Origin: Chloroflexota bacterium
Lineage (GTDB): Bacteria > Chloroflexota > Anaerolineae > Promineifilales > Promineifilaceae
Reading direction: 5' to 3'
Assembly: GCA_029559155.1 (NCBI GenBank)
Contig: JAKQCM010000455.1
Span: 1 to 55,925, forward strand
Length of the DNA stretch: 55,925 nt
Shown: positions 26,775-35,582 of the stretch, in pieces
Position numbering within the stretch: the first letter of the stretch is position 1
How the letters are laid out: the number at the start of each line of letters is the position of its first letter
Notes under the pieces: generated by a model
Database searches by the model: none
Seen by the model: the letters and a program-made list of their open reading frames with translations, nothing else
Told to the model about the DNA's origin: nothing
Position numbers and translations under genes: made by a program

Positions 26775-27332
26775 ATGAGCAAATTCAAACAAGATGTGCA
26801 GCGATGGGTCGTGCCGCAGCAAATCGCCGATCCGTCTGAAATAACCTGGGGGCGCACGCTGCGGCTGCTTTGGCAGTATATGTCCTTACGCGCCATGCTT
26901 TGGTATCGTTTTGGTTCCTGGTGCAAGGAACGGCGAATTCCGATGATCCCCGGTCTGGTGCAGCGCTTCCTGCTGCGCTTTTTTGGCTTAGAAATCTGGA
27001 TAGGGGCCAAAATTGGCGGCGGGTTGTATATTGCGCATCCGGTAGGCACAGTCATTGCCGTGCAAGAAATGGGTGAAAACTGCACCATCGTCGCCAGCGT
27101 CACCACCGGGATGCGCAATGAGTGGGCTTTTCCCCGAATTGGGAACAACGTGTTTATTGGCGCAGGCGCGCGCGTGCTGGGCGGCATTCAGGTTGGTGAT
27201 GGCGCGGTGATTGGCGCGAACGCGGTTGTGATCCATGATGTGCCGCCAGGGGCGACGGCGGTTGGCGTTCCGGCCAAAGTTATCAAGCAAGCGCCCGTGG
27301 CGCAAGATGCTTTAAGTGTTGAAGATTCATAA
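26775..27332 (+). CDS. Serine O-acetyltransferase-like hexapeptide acyltransferase
   Basis: A 185-residue protein close to the CysE-like (SAT) branch of left-handed beta-helix acyltransferases. It has an N-terminal helical part (about 1-70) and hexapeptide repeats from about 74, with [14 protein letters not shown] containing the His of the active site. The end block is [19 protein letters not shown]. Located among glycosyltransferase genes it is more likely a sugar O-acetyltransferase than a cysteine-biosynthetic enzyme. Third acyltransferase gene of the locus. Confidence 0.85.
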   Translation: MSKFKQDVQRWVVPQQIADPSEITWGRTLRLLWQYMSLRAMLWYRFGSWCKERRIPMIPGLVQRFLLRFFGLEIWIGAKIGGGLYIAHPVGTVIAVQEMGENCTIVASVTTGMRNEWAFPRIGNNVFIGAGARVLGGIQVGDGAVIGANAVVIHDVPPGATAVGVPAKVIKQAPVAQDALSVEDS

Positions 27333-27356
27333 GCCGAGAGCGTTTTGCCCTCGGCT
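27332..27356 (+). other. Hairpin after the acetyltransferase gene
   Basis: AGCCGAG and CTCGGCT (27332-27338 and 27350-27356) pair exactly, and the stem can be extended inwards with one mismatch to a GTTTT loop. There is no T-tract after it. It may slow or partly end transcription before the next glycosyltransferase gene. Confidence 0.4.
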
Positions 27357-27383
27357 GCGGCAGAGTGCCTTGATAGGAAATTT

Positions 27384-28457
27384 ATGATTCGTGTAACCTT
27401 CGTGATGGAGCAACACATTGGCCATCGCGCATATTATCAGAATCTCAGGCAGTTTATTGATCAATCGCAGGAAATTGAAGCCAACTGGGTTCCCATTACC
27501 TATGAGGATGACGGATACGTTTGGGCCAGATTGCCCTTTTTGCCACAAGGCGTGCGTGGAACGTTAAACGGCCGTGCCGAAGCCCGCAGCGGACTAAAAC
27601 AAACTCCGGCCGATGTGGTGATGGCTAATACGCAAGTTCCCGCCGCTCTCGCCGGTCGCCTCATCCACCGCCAACCTTATATTTTGTCCACCGACATCAC
27701 CCCCAGGCAATACGACGAAATGGCCGAGCTGTACAGGCATCAACCGGACCGATGGAAGCTGCTGCGGGATTATAAGCATCGCGTTAACTGTGCGCTCTTT
27801 CGCGGCGCGGCGCGTGTCTTACCCTGGTCCACTTGGGTTAAAGATTCGCTCATTCGGGATTATGGGGTACACTCCGAGCGGATCGAAGTAGTTCCGCCAG
27901 GGGTAAACCTGGACATCTGGCGGCCAAAAGCCCGCCAGGCCAATGGAACGTTACGAATTTTATTTGTCGGGGGAGATTTTTACCGCAAGGGCGGCGACGT
28001 TTTGCTTGATGCGTTCCGGCGGCTGCCGGATGGTTCGGCCGAATTGCAGTTGGTGACACGGTCGCAAATTCAACCGGAGCGTGGTGTTTGGGTCTACAAT
28101 CACCTGCAGCCCAATTCTGCGGAACTTATTGATCTCTACCAGACAGCGGATGTATTTGTTTTGCCCACCAAAGCTGAGGCTTTTGGTATTGCGGCAATAG
28201 AGGCCAGTGCGATGGGGATGCCAGTCATTGCCACGGCCGTTGGCGGCGTTACCGATATCGTCGTCGATGGTGAAACCGGTTTTCTGGTAAGTCCGGGTAA
28301 CGTTGAACTGTTGGCCAAACGCCTGCATCAGCTTGCTGCGGACCCCGATTTGCGGAAACGGTTGGGGCAGGCTGCCCGCAGTCGAGCTGAACAAAATTTT
28401 GACGCTCGACGAAATGCAGCCCGAATCACTGAAATTTTGCATCAAACGGCCGTATAA
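27384..28457 (+). CDS. GT4-family glycosyltransferase
   Basis: A 357-residue retaining GT-B glycosyltransferase. The opening VTFVMEQHIGHRAYYQNL is shared in pattern with the protein encoded at 35583 (FIIEQALGHITHGQNL), marking the two as paralogues. The second domain has ILFVGGDFYRKGGDVLL and the E-x7-E block KAEAFGIAAIEASAMG. AGGAA is placed just before ATG 27384; the in-frame ATG at 27345 lies in the preceding hairpin and is rejected. The donor sugar is unknown. Confidence 0.9.
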   Translation: MIRVTFVMEQHIGHRAYYQNLRQFIDQSQEIEANWVPITYEDDGYVWARLPFLPQGVRGTLNGRAEARSGLKQTPADVVMANTQVPAALAGRLIHRQPYILSTDITPRQYDEMAELYRHQPDRWKLLRDYKHRVNCALFRGAARVLPWSTWVKDSLIRDYGVHSERIEVVPPGVNLDIWRPKARQANGTLRILFVGGDFYRKGGDVLLDAFRRLPDGSAELQLVTRSQIQPERGVWVYNHLQPNSAELIDLYQTADVFVLPTKAEAFGIAAIEASAMGMPVIATAVGGVTDIVVDGETGFLVSPGNVELLAKRLHQLAADPDLRKRLGQAARSRAEQNFDARRNAARITEILHQTAV

Positions 28458-28469
28458 GGCAGCATATTC

Positions 28470-29633
28470 ATGAAAACCCGTTTTGCCACTATCTGGGGAT
28501 TGTTTTTCCTTTGGCTGTTCACCGGTTGCCAATCGACAACATCGGGTACTGTGACAACGCTTGTCCCGCTGCCCACGCCGACGACCTTTTTGTTTTTCAC
28601 CCAGACGGAAGCGCCAACAGCTTATGAAACGAGAACCAATGCGCAATTAACGGCCGTGCCCACCGTCGCCAGCATCTTCTCCGAACGTAATACCCCGGTT
28701 CCCACCCTGACCAAAACCCCTTTTCCCACGTACCCGCCGCTCCGCCCCAATTTTTCGTCCACCGACACCATCACCAAAACCATTTACGATGACGCCTTGA
28801 ACGAAAACTGGGCTATCTTGGAAGACACTGGCGCAATTTTTGATACCGCCAGCGAAATTCGCGTTCGCAGCGGACAACACTCCATCGCCTTCACGCCTGA
28901 AATCGACTTCAGCACACTTTTTTTCACCGTCAAGCCAGAAACCCGCATCTCGTATCCATTCAACGAAGTCGTGGGAATAGATTTTTGGCTAAACAGTGGC
29001 GATGATTATCTGCAATTAGACGAATTGGCTGTTGCCGTTGTTGGCAGCAACGATTATTACTATTGGGTCGCCGACGACAAATCGGTGGCTTTTCCCCAAG
29101 GCGAATCCTTTTCCGAGACACGTTTGTATTTCTTGGGTCTCAATCGCTCCATTCCACCGGAAACGTGGGTTGAGGTGTATTTGCCCATGGAATCTCTCGT
29201 CTACGATCCAGAGTACCAATATGTGACCGGCTTTTACCTGAAAAATGACGCCGGGTTTGCCAACACCATTTATATCGACGACGTAAATTTTTTAATGACG
29301 CCCAATTTAGCTGAAACGCCAATTCCATCACGCACGGCGCCCGCTCCAATCGTTACGCCATCACCCGAAAGCGCTTCGCCAGACGGCACATCGACGCCCG
29401 CTGCCAATGCGTCCGCCGAGCCGGCAGGTGCGGCTTGCGAGGTTACTCCTCCGCCCGGATGGGTTGGTTACCGTATAAAAACAGGCGATACGATAGCCAA
29501 TCTTGCGTTTGCCGCCGACGCCTCTTTAGAGTCGGTACTAGACGCCAATTGTCTGAGTGCAGATTCCGTACTCAGCTTAAACAGAGAAATTTGGTTGCCC
29601 TCTTTGCCTGTTACGGCCACTCCTACTGGCTGA
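28470..29633 (+). CDS. Lipoprotein with carbohydrate-binding-like and LysM-like domains
   Basis: A 387-residue lipoprotein. The signal peptide ends in the lipobox LFTGC with Cys20 as the lipid-modified residue. A Pro/Thr-rich linker leads to a jelly-roll domain (about 100-280) similar to carbohydrate-binding modules. A second low-complexity linker follows, and then a C-terminal LysM-like domain (about 330-378, GYRIKTGDTIANLAFAAD) expected to bind GlcNAc-containing glycan or peptidoglycan. The likely job is to tether polysaccharide to the wall or membrane surface. Located 12 bases after a glycosyltransferase gene, so probably co-transcribed. Confidence 0.83.
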   Translation: MKTRFATIWGLFFLWLFTGCQSTTSGTVTTLVPLPTPTTFLFFTQTEAPTAYETRTNAQLTAVPTVASIFSERNTPVPTLTKTPFPTYPPLRPNFSSTDTITKTIYDDALNENWAILEDTGAIFDTASEIRVRSGQHSIAFTPEIDFSTLFFTVKPETRISYPFNEVVGIDFWLNSGDDYLQLDELAVAVVGSNDYYYWVADDKSVAFPQGESFSETRLYFLGLNRSIPPETWVEVYLPMESLVYDPEYQYVTGFYLKNDAGFANTIYIDDVNFLMTPNLAETPIPSRTAPAPIVTPSPESASPDGTSTPAANASAEPAGAACEVTPPPGWVGYRIKTGDTIANLAFAADASLESVLDANCLSADSVLSLNREIWLPSLPVTATPTG

Positions 29634-29698
29634 CGGCCACGATTTTCCGATCTACGCCCCTAAATTGACATAACCCACAAAACAATCTGGTTCTATGA

Positions 29699-29875
29699 AG
29701 CGCTTTTAATTGGAGCTGTGCGGGCTGGCAGCCAGATAACCCTCAGCAGATTTTGGTGGTAGATTGCCCCGATTTAACTTTAGGTAGTTTGCAAGGTTCT
29801 CGCGCTATTTTAAGAAAGTTGGTTCTGCGGCAATCAACAGAAATTCCCTAAACAAGGGTCTTCATGCTAGAGGCT
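29699..29875 (+). pseudogene. Remnant of a GT2 glycosyltransferase N-terminus
   Basis: In the 355-bp gap 29634-29988, one frame reads NPQQILVVDCPDLT and LRQSTEIP before a stop (29846-29848). A shifted frame then reads NKGLHARG and stops at 29874. The order ILVVD ... NKGLxAR at about 30-residue spacing is that of a GT2 N-terminal domain, and a frameshift plus stops make it non-functional. The rest of the gap shows no other gene. Confidence 0.45.
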
Positions 29876-29988
29876 AATGACACATTAAGCGCACCCAGGG
29901 CATCCATTTGTCAATACGATTTAGTTTTGTTTGAGGGTCATGTCTTTGTGCTGCAATATTCACCTGTAAATTTTCAAAGAGGGTTACG

Positions 29989-30933
29989 ATGAAGGTATCT
30001 GTTTGTGTACCGACTTCTCGGCCGGATACGATAGCTCTAACGATTCAATCGATTCTCAAGCAAAGCTGGACCGACTGGGAACTTATTGCGGTGGGCCAGG
30101 GTGATTTAACTCTTCCCCAGACTCAGGCTACGAGAACGGCCGTAACCAGCGCAACCGACGACCCACGAGTTCGTTATGTCCACACCCCGGAACGAGGCGC
30201 CACCCGCGCGCGCAACAAAGCCATGGAAGTGGCTACCGGCGATATTTTTGCCTTCATTGATGATGATTGTGAGGCCGACGAAGCCTGGCTGGCTACGTTC
30301 ATGACCTATTTTGCGCAAGACCCAACGCTTGGCATGGTTGGCGGCGCGGTGGTGGCTCCCCCGAAAACAAGCCGGGGCATAGCCAAATGCCCCACAGTTA
30401 CGCCATCCGAATCGGTCTACGATCCGCAGCAGATGGGGTACACCCCACCGGCCGGTTGGGAATGGATCAGCTGTAATGTGGCCATGACCCGTTCAGCGGC
30501 TGAGGCGATTGGCCCCTGGGATGCCTATCTCGGTCCCGGCACCGAATTCCCGGCCGCCGATGATTCAGATTATTTACTGCGGGCGGAGGCATTGAACATC
30601 AAAATGGCCACGACGCCCAAAGCTGTGGTCTGCCATACCTTTGGGTATCGTTACAATCAACAACTTTGGAAACATGCGCGTAACTATGCCTATGCCAACG
30701 GCGGGTTAGCGGCCAAGTTAACGCTGATGGGTGACATCCGGGGTGAAAAATGGTTTGCCGGAACAAGAAATGAGCGTTTGAATGGCTGGAAACGGCCGTT
30801 TCGACCCCAACGTATCTTCTCTGGCTTCATCGGCTGGCGATTTTTTTCCAGCGGTTACGCGTCCTGTTTGCGCCATTACCGCGCTCACGCCAACCTGCTC
30901 CAGCCTTTCACTGAAGGCGTTCTGGTTGATTAA
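29989..30933 (+). CDS. GT2-family glycosyltransferase
   Basis: A 314-residue inverting GT-A glycosyltransferase. VSVCVPTSRPDTIALTIQSI is the donor-binding start, IFAFIDDDCEAD carries the metal-binding Asp residues near 87-89, and a later DDSDYLLRAEALN stretch is the acceptor-side acidic motif. It is preceded by a degraded GT2 fragment, as though one copy replaced another. Likely adds one sugar of the repeat unit; identity unknown. Confidence 0.9.
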   Translation: MKVSVCVPTSRPDTIALTIQSILKQSWTDWELIAVGQGDLTLPQTQATRTAVTSATDDPRVRYVHTPERGATRARNKAMEVATGDIFAFIDDDCEADEAWLATFMTYFAQDPTLGMVGGAVVAPPKTSRGIAKCPTVTPSESVYDPQQMGYTPPAGWEWISCNVAMTRSAAEAIGPWDAYLGPGTEFPAADDSDYLLRAEALNIKMATTPKAVVCHTFGYRYNQQLWKHARNYAYANGGLAAKLTLMGDIRGEKWFAGTRNERLNGWKRPFRPQRIFSGFIGWRFFSSGYASCLRHYRAHANLLQPFTEGVLVD

Positions 30934-31002
30934 CTTCCGTCCATTTTGGGGCGACTAAAACATTGAAATGAGCATTCGCAAAAAAGCTGGTGGTTTTTAG
31001 AA

Positions 31003-31027
31003 TGGTCCAATCGGCGAAGTTGGACCA
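31003..31027. repeat. Short inverted repeat, AGATTGGACC family
   Basis: TGGTCCAA (31003-31010) and TTGGACCA (31020-31027) are exact reverse complements, in a gap between two GT2 genes. The same words form the longer hairpins at 4893-4927 and 9117-9150. This copy is eroded. Confidence 0.5.
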
Positions 31028-31067
31028 ATCTCACCGGTTCAAGCCAAATTTAAGATGAGAGCGTTGT

Positions 31068-32024
31068 ATGAATAATCCCAAGGTGAGCATCGGCCTGCCT
31101 GTTTATAATGGCGAAAAATATGTCAGCCGGGCGATAGAATCCGTGCTGGCACAAACCTACGCCAATTTTGAATTAATCATTTCTGATAATGCCTCCACAG
31201 ATGCGACCGGCGCGATTTGTCAGGCCTATGCCGCCAACGACTCGCGTATTCGGTATCATCGTCAAGAGCAAAACCTGGGCGCGGCGCCCAACTTCAACTA
31301 TGTTTTTGAACTGGCGCGCGGCGAATATTTCCAATGGTTAGCCTCCGATGACATGCTGGCCCCGGAATTTCTGAGCCGTTGCGTCCCTACGCTAGACAAT
31401 GATCCCACCACAGTTTTATGCTTTTGCTGGGCGGAATACATAGACGAACAAGATCGGCCGTTTTCTACCTGTGAGTTAGCGCTTAGGATTGATGACGCCC
31501 GCCCTCGGACGCGCTTTCATGAAATTTTGCTGGGCTGGCACAACAGCTTTTATGTGTTTGGGCTTATTCGCGTTTCCGCTCTGAAACAAACAAAACTCAT
31601 CTTGCCCCACACGCATGGCGACACGATATTGATTGCTCGCCTGATCCTGTTAGGCCGTTTTCAGCAAGTTTCCGAATATTTGTTTAAATCCAGACGGCAC
31701 GCTGCGCAGTCGAACGAAATCTACAAAGTAGAAGTTCCTTGTGGTTTGGACACAGACGCTTATGCCTCATGGTATGACACCCAGGGCATGTCTCGGCCAA
31801 AGTATCCAAACTGGCGCATCTTGTCAGAATTTAATCAGACGCTGAAGGGCGTCAACGTTTCAGTAATGGATCGCTTGATTTGTCGCGTGTACATTGGACG
31901 ATTTGGGTTGCGCCATATTCATTGCCTGTTGTGGGATTTAGGCGGCCTGCCGCGGCGTTTTGTAGCTGTCATTTCAGCCTTGTTCCTAAAGAAAAAATAC
32001 ACAGTTGAACGGAAAAGCGCCTGA
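31068..32024 (+). CDS. GT2-family glycosyltransferase
   Basis: A 318-residue GT-A glycosyltransferase beginning VSIGLPVYNGEKYVSRAIES, with ISDNASTDATG and the metal-binding block LASDDMLAPEF near residue 95. A short basic tail (LKKKYTVERKSA) ends it. It contains no ACGGCCGT octamer, unlike most neighbours, hinting at later arrival or relaxed octamer density. The acceptor is unknown. Confidence 0.9.
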   Translation: MNNPKVSIGLPVYNGEKYVSRAIESVLAQTYANFELIISDNASTDATGAICQAYAANDSRIRYHRQEQNLGAAPNFNYVFELARGEYFQWLASDDMLAPEFLSRCVPTLDNDPTTVLCFCWAEYIDEQDRPFSTCELALRIDDARPRTRFHEILLGWHNSFYVFGLIRVSALKQTKLILPHTHGDTILIARLILLGRFQQVSEYLFKSRRHAAQSNEIYKVEVPCGLDTDAYASWYDTQGMSRPKYPNWRILSEFNQTLKGVNVSVMDRLICRVYIGRFGLRHIHCLLWDLGGLPRRFVAVISALFLKKKYTVERKSA

Positions 32025-32092
32025 ATCGCGTTTACTCCAGTGCATGTCCCGTGTTTGCAGATTAAATCGATAGGGGTCAGTATAAAGAAGCT

Positions 32093-33283
32093 ATGTTAAA
32101 TGTATTATTCATGCAGTCTCAAACGTATTTTGGCGCTGATTCATATATACATTCTTTGATCATTAAAGAGCTTGACCGTGGTTGGATTAACGTACACATC
32201 GCGTGCAATTACGGTGATGGCGAAGGTAAGTCTGCGTCTGCTCAGGCGTTGGAAAAATTACCAGATATTCAGATGCGCCCCACAAAGTTTGGCACGTCGA
32301 TTAATTTTCGCACCAAGGGAGAAATTGTGCGGGATTCTGTAACGCAAGGCATTCCGGCTGTTATTAGTCTGGCAGGCCTGGCAAAGTATATCCGTGACAA
32401 TCACATCCAAATTATTCATTGCACGGAAAAGCCCCGTGATGCTTTTTATGGGCAGCTTCTAGCGAATTTGACGGGAGCCAAATGTGTGATTCAACTGCAT
32501 GTAAAAGCGGAGGACTGGATCAGCAAGAATGTGCAATGGGCGATGAAACGAGCGGATGCGTTGGTTGGTGTGTCTGAATTTGTGGCTGAGTCGATTACGG
32601 CGATGGGCTATCCGGCCGAGAAGACCTTTTATGTTTTAAATGCGATTGAAAGTGACCGTTGGAACCCGGCTGTAGACGGCCGTCCCATTCGCCAGGAATT
32701 TTGTATTGAACCAGACACACCGTTGTTACTGACCGTTTCCAGGTTGAGCTATTGGAAAGGGCACACCGAACTGTTAAAAGCCCTGGCCGAAGTTAAAAAA
32801 CAGACTCCAAACTTTAAACTGTTGATTGTAGGCGTAGACGACCCTCGCGCTCATCCGGGGCATGGCAGCTATACGGCCGAATTAAAAGCCCTGGTTGCTG
32901 AATTGGAGCTTGCCGATCAGGTTGTTTTCACGGGTTATCGAAGCGACGTTCAGGAGCTAATGGCGGCGTGTGATATGTACACAATGCCGAGTTTTGAGGA
33001 ACCATTTGGCATGGTCTATTTAGAAGCCATGTGCATGAAGAAACCGGTTATTGCGTTGGATAATGGCGGTTCCCGTGAAGTGGTTGAACAGAATAAAACG
33101 GGCCTGTTGTCTGCGCCGCAAGATATTGCCGCGCTGGCAGAAAATATCCTGACCTTGATGAATGATGCGGACCTGCGGCGAACCTTGGGGGAGAACGGCC
33201 GTATCCGCGCTCAAGAACTCTTCACACCCCGCCGCATGGCCCAAGATGTCGAAGAAATTTATCGCCAGATTTTAAATCGATAA
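32093..33283 (+). CDS. GT4-family glycosyltransferase
   Basis: A 396-residue retaining GT-B glycosyltransferase. The second Rossmann domain begins LLTVSRLSYWKGHTELL and the donor-binding motif is FEEPFGMVYLEAMCMKKPV (E-x7-E). The first 170 residues form the acceptor domain. It is separated by 77 bp from the DegT-family aminotransferase gene. The donor is unknown. Confidence 0.9.
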   Translation: MLNVLFMQSQTYFGADSYIHSLIIKELDRGWINVHIACNYGDGEGKSASAQALEKLPDIQMRPTKFGTSINFRTKGEIVRDSVTQGIPAVISLAGLAKYIRDNHIQIIHCTEKPRDAFYGQLLANLTGAKCVIQLHVKAEDWISKNVQWAMKRADALVGVSEFVAESITAMGYPAEKTFYVLNAIESDRWNPAVDGRPIRQEFCIEPDTPLLLTVSRLSYWKGHTELLKALAEVKKQTPNFKLLIVGVDDPRAHPGHGSYTAELKALVAELELADQVVFTGYRSDVQELMAACDMYTMPSFEEPFGMVYLEAMCMKKPVIALDNGGSREVVEQNKTGLLSAPQDIAALAENILTLMNDADLRRTLGENGRIRAQELFTPRRMAQDVEEIYRQILNR

Positions 33284-33349
33284 CTTACAAACGAGTTGTT
33301 CCCAAGTCCAGATGCGTTTCTCTTGTTAGTTTTGCCAGTTTTTGATCTG

Positions 33350-33356
33350 AGGAGGT
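33350..33356 (+). promoter_or_regulatory. Full-consensus ribosome binding site
   Basis: AGGAGGT, 5 bases before the ATG at 33361. It is the strongest Shine-Dalgarno sequence noticed in the window, suggesting high translation of the aminotransferase gene. Confidence 0.7.
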
Positions 33357-33360
33357 AAAC

Positions 33361-34527
33361 ATGCAGAATTTTGTACCCAGAAAAGAGTATCTCGTATTCG
33401 GCGCACCTAAAATAGAGGACGATGAAATTGAGGAAGTGGTTGATTCTCTGCGTCGCGGATGGTTAGGAACCGGCCCCAAAGTCGCCCGGTTTCAAGACAT
33501 GTTCAGCCGTTACGTGGGGGCAGAACACGCGATTGCTCTCAATTCCTGCACTGCAGGCCTTCACCTGTCGCTCCTGGTTGCCGGCCTGAAGCCAAGCGAC
33601 GAAGTGATCACCACGCCCATGACCTTCTGCGCCACCGTTAACACCATCCTTCATGCCGGCGGCACACCTGTCCTGGTCGACTGCGACAGAGACACCATGC
33701 TCATCGATCCACAGCGCATTGAAGACGCCGTCACGCCCCGGACGCGAGTGATTTTGCCGGTTCATTTGTGCGGACGGCCGTGCGACATGGACGCCATCGA
33801 AACCATCGCCCAAAAACACGACCTCATCGTTATCGAAGACGCCGCCCACGCCATAGAAAGCGCCTACAAAGGCCAAAAAATCGGCAGCGTCAGCCAGCTC
33901 ACCGCCTTCTCTTTTTACGTTACCAAAAACATTGTTACCGGCGAAGGCGGCATGGTTACCACCAACAACCCTGATTTTGCCGACAAAATAAAAATGTACG
34001 GCTTGCACGGCATGAGCCGCGACGCCTGGAAACGTTTTTCAGACGATGGCTACAAACATTATCAAGTTATCTTCCCCGGTTTCAAATACAACATGATGGA
34101 CCTACAAGCCGCCATTGGCATGCATCAGCTCACCAGAGTGGACGAATACCTGGAAAGGCGCAATGAAATCTGGTCTCAGTACGATGCCGCTTTTACCGAT
34201 TTGCCGGTAGGTTTACCCTCTCCCGCCGAACCGGACACCATTCATGCCCGCCATTTATACACCCTCATGATAGATGAACAACAATGCGGCTTGAATCGTG
34301 ATGTCTTCCTGCAAAAAATGCACGAATTGAATATCGGCACAGGCGTCCATTATGTTGCCGTCCATCTCCACCCTTATTACCGGGAACAATTCGGATATAA
34401 AGCACACGATTTTCCCAATGCCGCCTGGATCAGCGAGCGTACAGCCTCATTACCGCTTTCGCCCAAGATGACCGATCAGGACGTTGAAGATGTGATTCAT
34501 GCAGTCAGATATATTCTGTCGGCATAA
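33361..34527 (+). CDS. DegT/DnrJ/EryC1/StrS sugar aminotransferase
   Basis: A 388-residue PLP-dependent aminotransferase that converts a keto nucleotide-sugar to an amino sugar. SCTAGLHLSLL (62-72), the PLP-ring-binding Asp160 in VIEDAAHAI, and the Schiff-base Lys189 in YVTKNIVTGEGG are present. The product amino sugar would be used by the surrounding glycosyltransferases. The PIG-L deacetylase gene elsewhere in the cluster also fits amino-sugar chemistry. It has a strong Shine-Dalgarno site and is followed 14 bases later by a GT2 gene. Confidence 0.93.
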   Translation: MQNFVPRKEYLVFGAPKIEDDEIEEVVDSLRRGWLGTGPKVARFQDMFSRYVGAEHAIALNSCTAGLHLSLLVAGLKPSDEVITTPMTFCATVNTILHAGGTPVLVDCDRDTMLIDPQRIEDAVTPRTRVILPVHLCGRPCDMDAIETIAQKHDLIVIEDAAHAIESAYKGQKIGSVSQLTAFSFYVTKNIVTGEGGMVTTNNPDFADKIKMYGLHGMSRDAWKRFSDDGYKHYQVIFPGFKYNMMDLQAAIGMHQLTRVDEYLERRNEIWSQYDAAFTDLPVGLPSPAEPDTIHARHLYTLMIDEQQCGLNRDVFLQKMHELNIGTGVHYVAVHLHPYYREQFGYKAHDFPNAAWISERTASLPLSPKMTDQDVEDVIHAVRYILSA

Positions 34528-34541
34528 AGGTAAACGTTATC

Positions 34542-35510
34542 ATGGAAACAAAACCACCCAAGGTATCGGTTACTGTAACAAGCTATAACTATGCCAAGTA
34601 TATTGGCCAAACAATCGAATCGATATTAGGGCAAACTTTTGAAGATTTTGAACTGGTTATCATTGATGACGCCTCAACCGATAAATCGGTTGAGGTAATC
34701 AAAAAATATGCCGCGCGCGATGGCCGAATTCGCCTGCATGTGAACAAGAAAAACAAGGGCTATGCCCAAACATTGGAAGATGTCGCCGCCATGGCCCAGG
34801 GTACTTATCTGGTGCACATGGATTCTGATGATTGGATTAAGTCCTCTACGGCGTTTGAACGCCAGGTGGCCATATTGGAAGCCAACCCCGATGTTGTTTT
34901 TGTTTACTCGGTTTTGTCTGAGTACAACAACAAAGGGAAAAAACTGATGAGTATGGAGTCTTTTCCTGCAGACACCATTGTTCCCGGCGTAGAAGCGGTG
35001 CAAAAGGCGATGGGCTTTTATATTGGGCACAGCGGACCGATGTTTCGCCGTGATGCCTTTTTGCAATGCGGCGGTTACGATCTTACCTATCACTTTGTCC
35101 TAGATTTAAAGCTTTGGTTTGATCTGTGTGTTTTGGGTGATGTCGCTTATATCGCTGATAATTTGTATGCTTACCGCCAGCACAGTCAGAGCATGACGGC
35201 CGTTCTCAAACATCGCCGCTTAACAAAAGAAATGCTTCATTCGATAGACACAGTCTTTGATGGTCCGCTAGGCGTCCAGATGGACGATCCGACCGGGGCG
35301 AAACGGCAGGCCTATACACATGCGCTCACGGCCGTTCCCATGTCCCTGGTATTTGGCGATAGTTACCGGCAATCTTGGAAAATCATGTGGGAAAGCATTA
35401 AACTGCGTCCACGCGAATCGCTGCTTAATAAACGGACCCTCATTATCACGGCTCGTACGGTGTTAGGAGCCAAATGGTATGAAAAGGTTCGACGCTTATT
35501 TACATTTTGA
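34542..35510 (+). CDS. GT2-family glycosyltransferase
   Basis: A 322-residue GT-A glycosyltransferase: VSVTVTSYNYAKYIGQTIES at the start, VIIDDASTDKS, the metal-binding LVHMDSDDWI near residue 92, and AYRQHSQSM in the acceptor half. It is likely co-transcribed with the aminotransferase gene upstream. The region after it carries the AAACCC/GGGTCT repeat. Confidence 0.9.
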   Translation: METKPPKVSVTVTSYNYAKYIGQTIESILGQTFEDFELVIIDDASTDKSVEVIKKYAARDGRIRLHVNKKNKGYAQTLEDVAAMAQGTYLVHMDSDDWIKSSTAFERQVAILEANPDVVFVYSVLSEYNNKGKKLMSMESFPADTIVPGVEAVQKAMGFYIGHSGPMFRRDAFLQCGGYDLTYHFVLDLKLWFDLCVLGDVAYIADNLYAYRQHSQSMTAVLKHRRLTKEMLHSIDTVFDGPLGVQMDDPTGAKRQAYTHALTAVPMSLVFGDSYRQSWKIMWESIKLRPRESLLNKRTLIITARTVLGAKWYEKVRRLFTF

Positions 35511-35516
35511 GCAGCT

Positions 35517-35554
35517 AGACACACCCTCAGGGTTTTAACTAAACCCAAGGGTCT
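35517..35554. repeat. Imperfect inverted repeat of the AAACCC...GGGTCT family
   Basis: AGACACACCCTCAGGGTTT (35517-35535) faces AAACCCAAGGGTCT (35541-35554). The arms differ at a few positions. It lies right after a stop codon, as at 1459-1473. Related copies: 2446-2505 and 40520-40578. Confidence 0.55.
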
Positions 35555-35582
35555 TCCCAATTGGTAGAGATCGAGGATTTCA

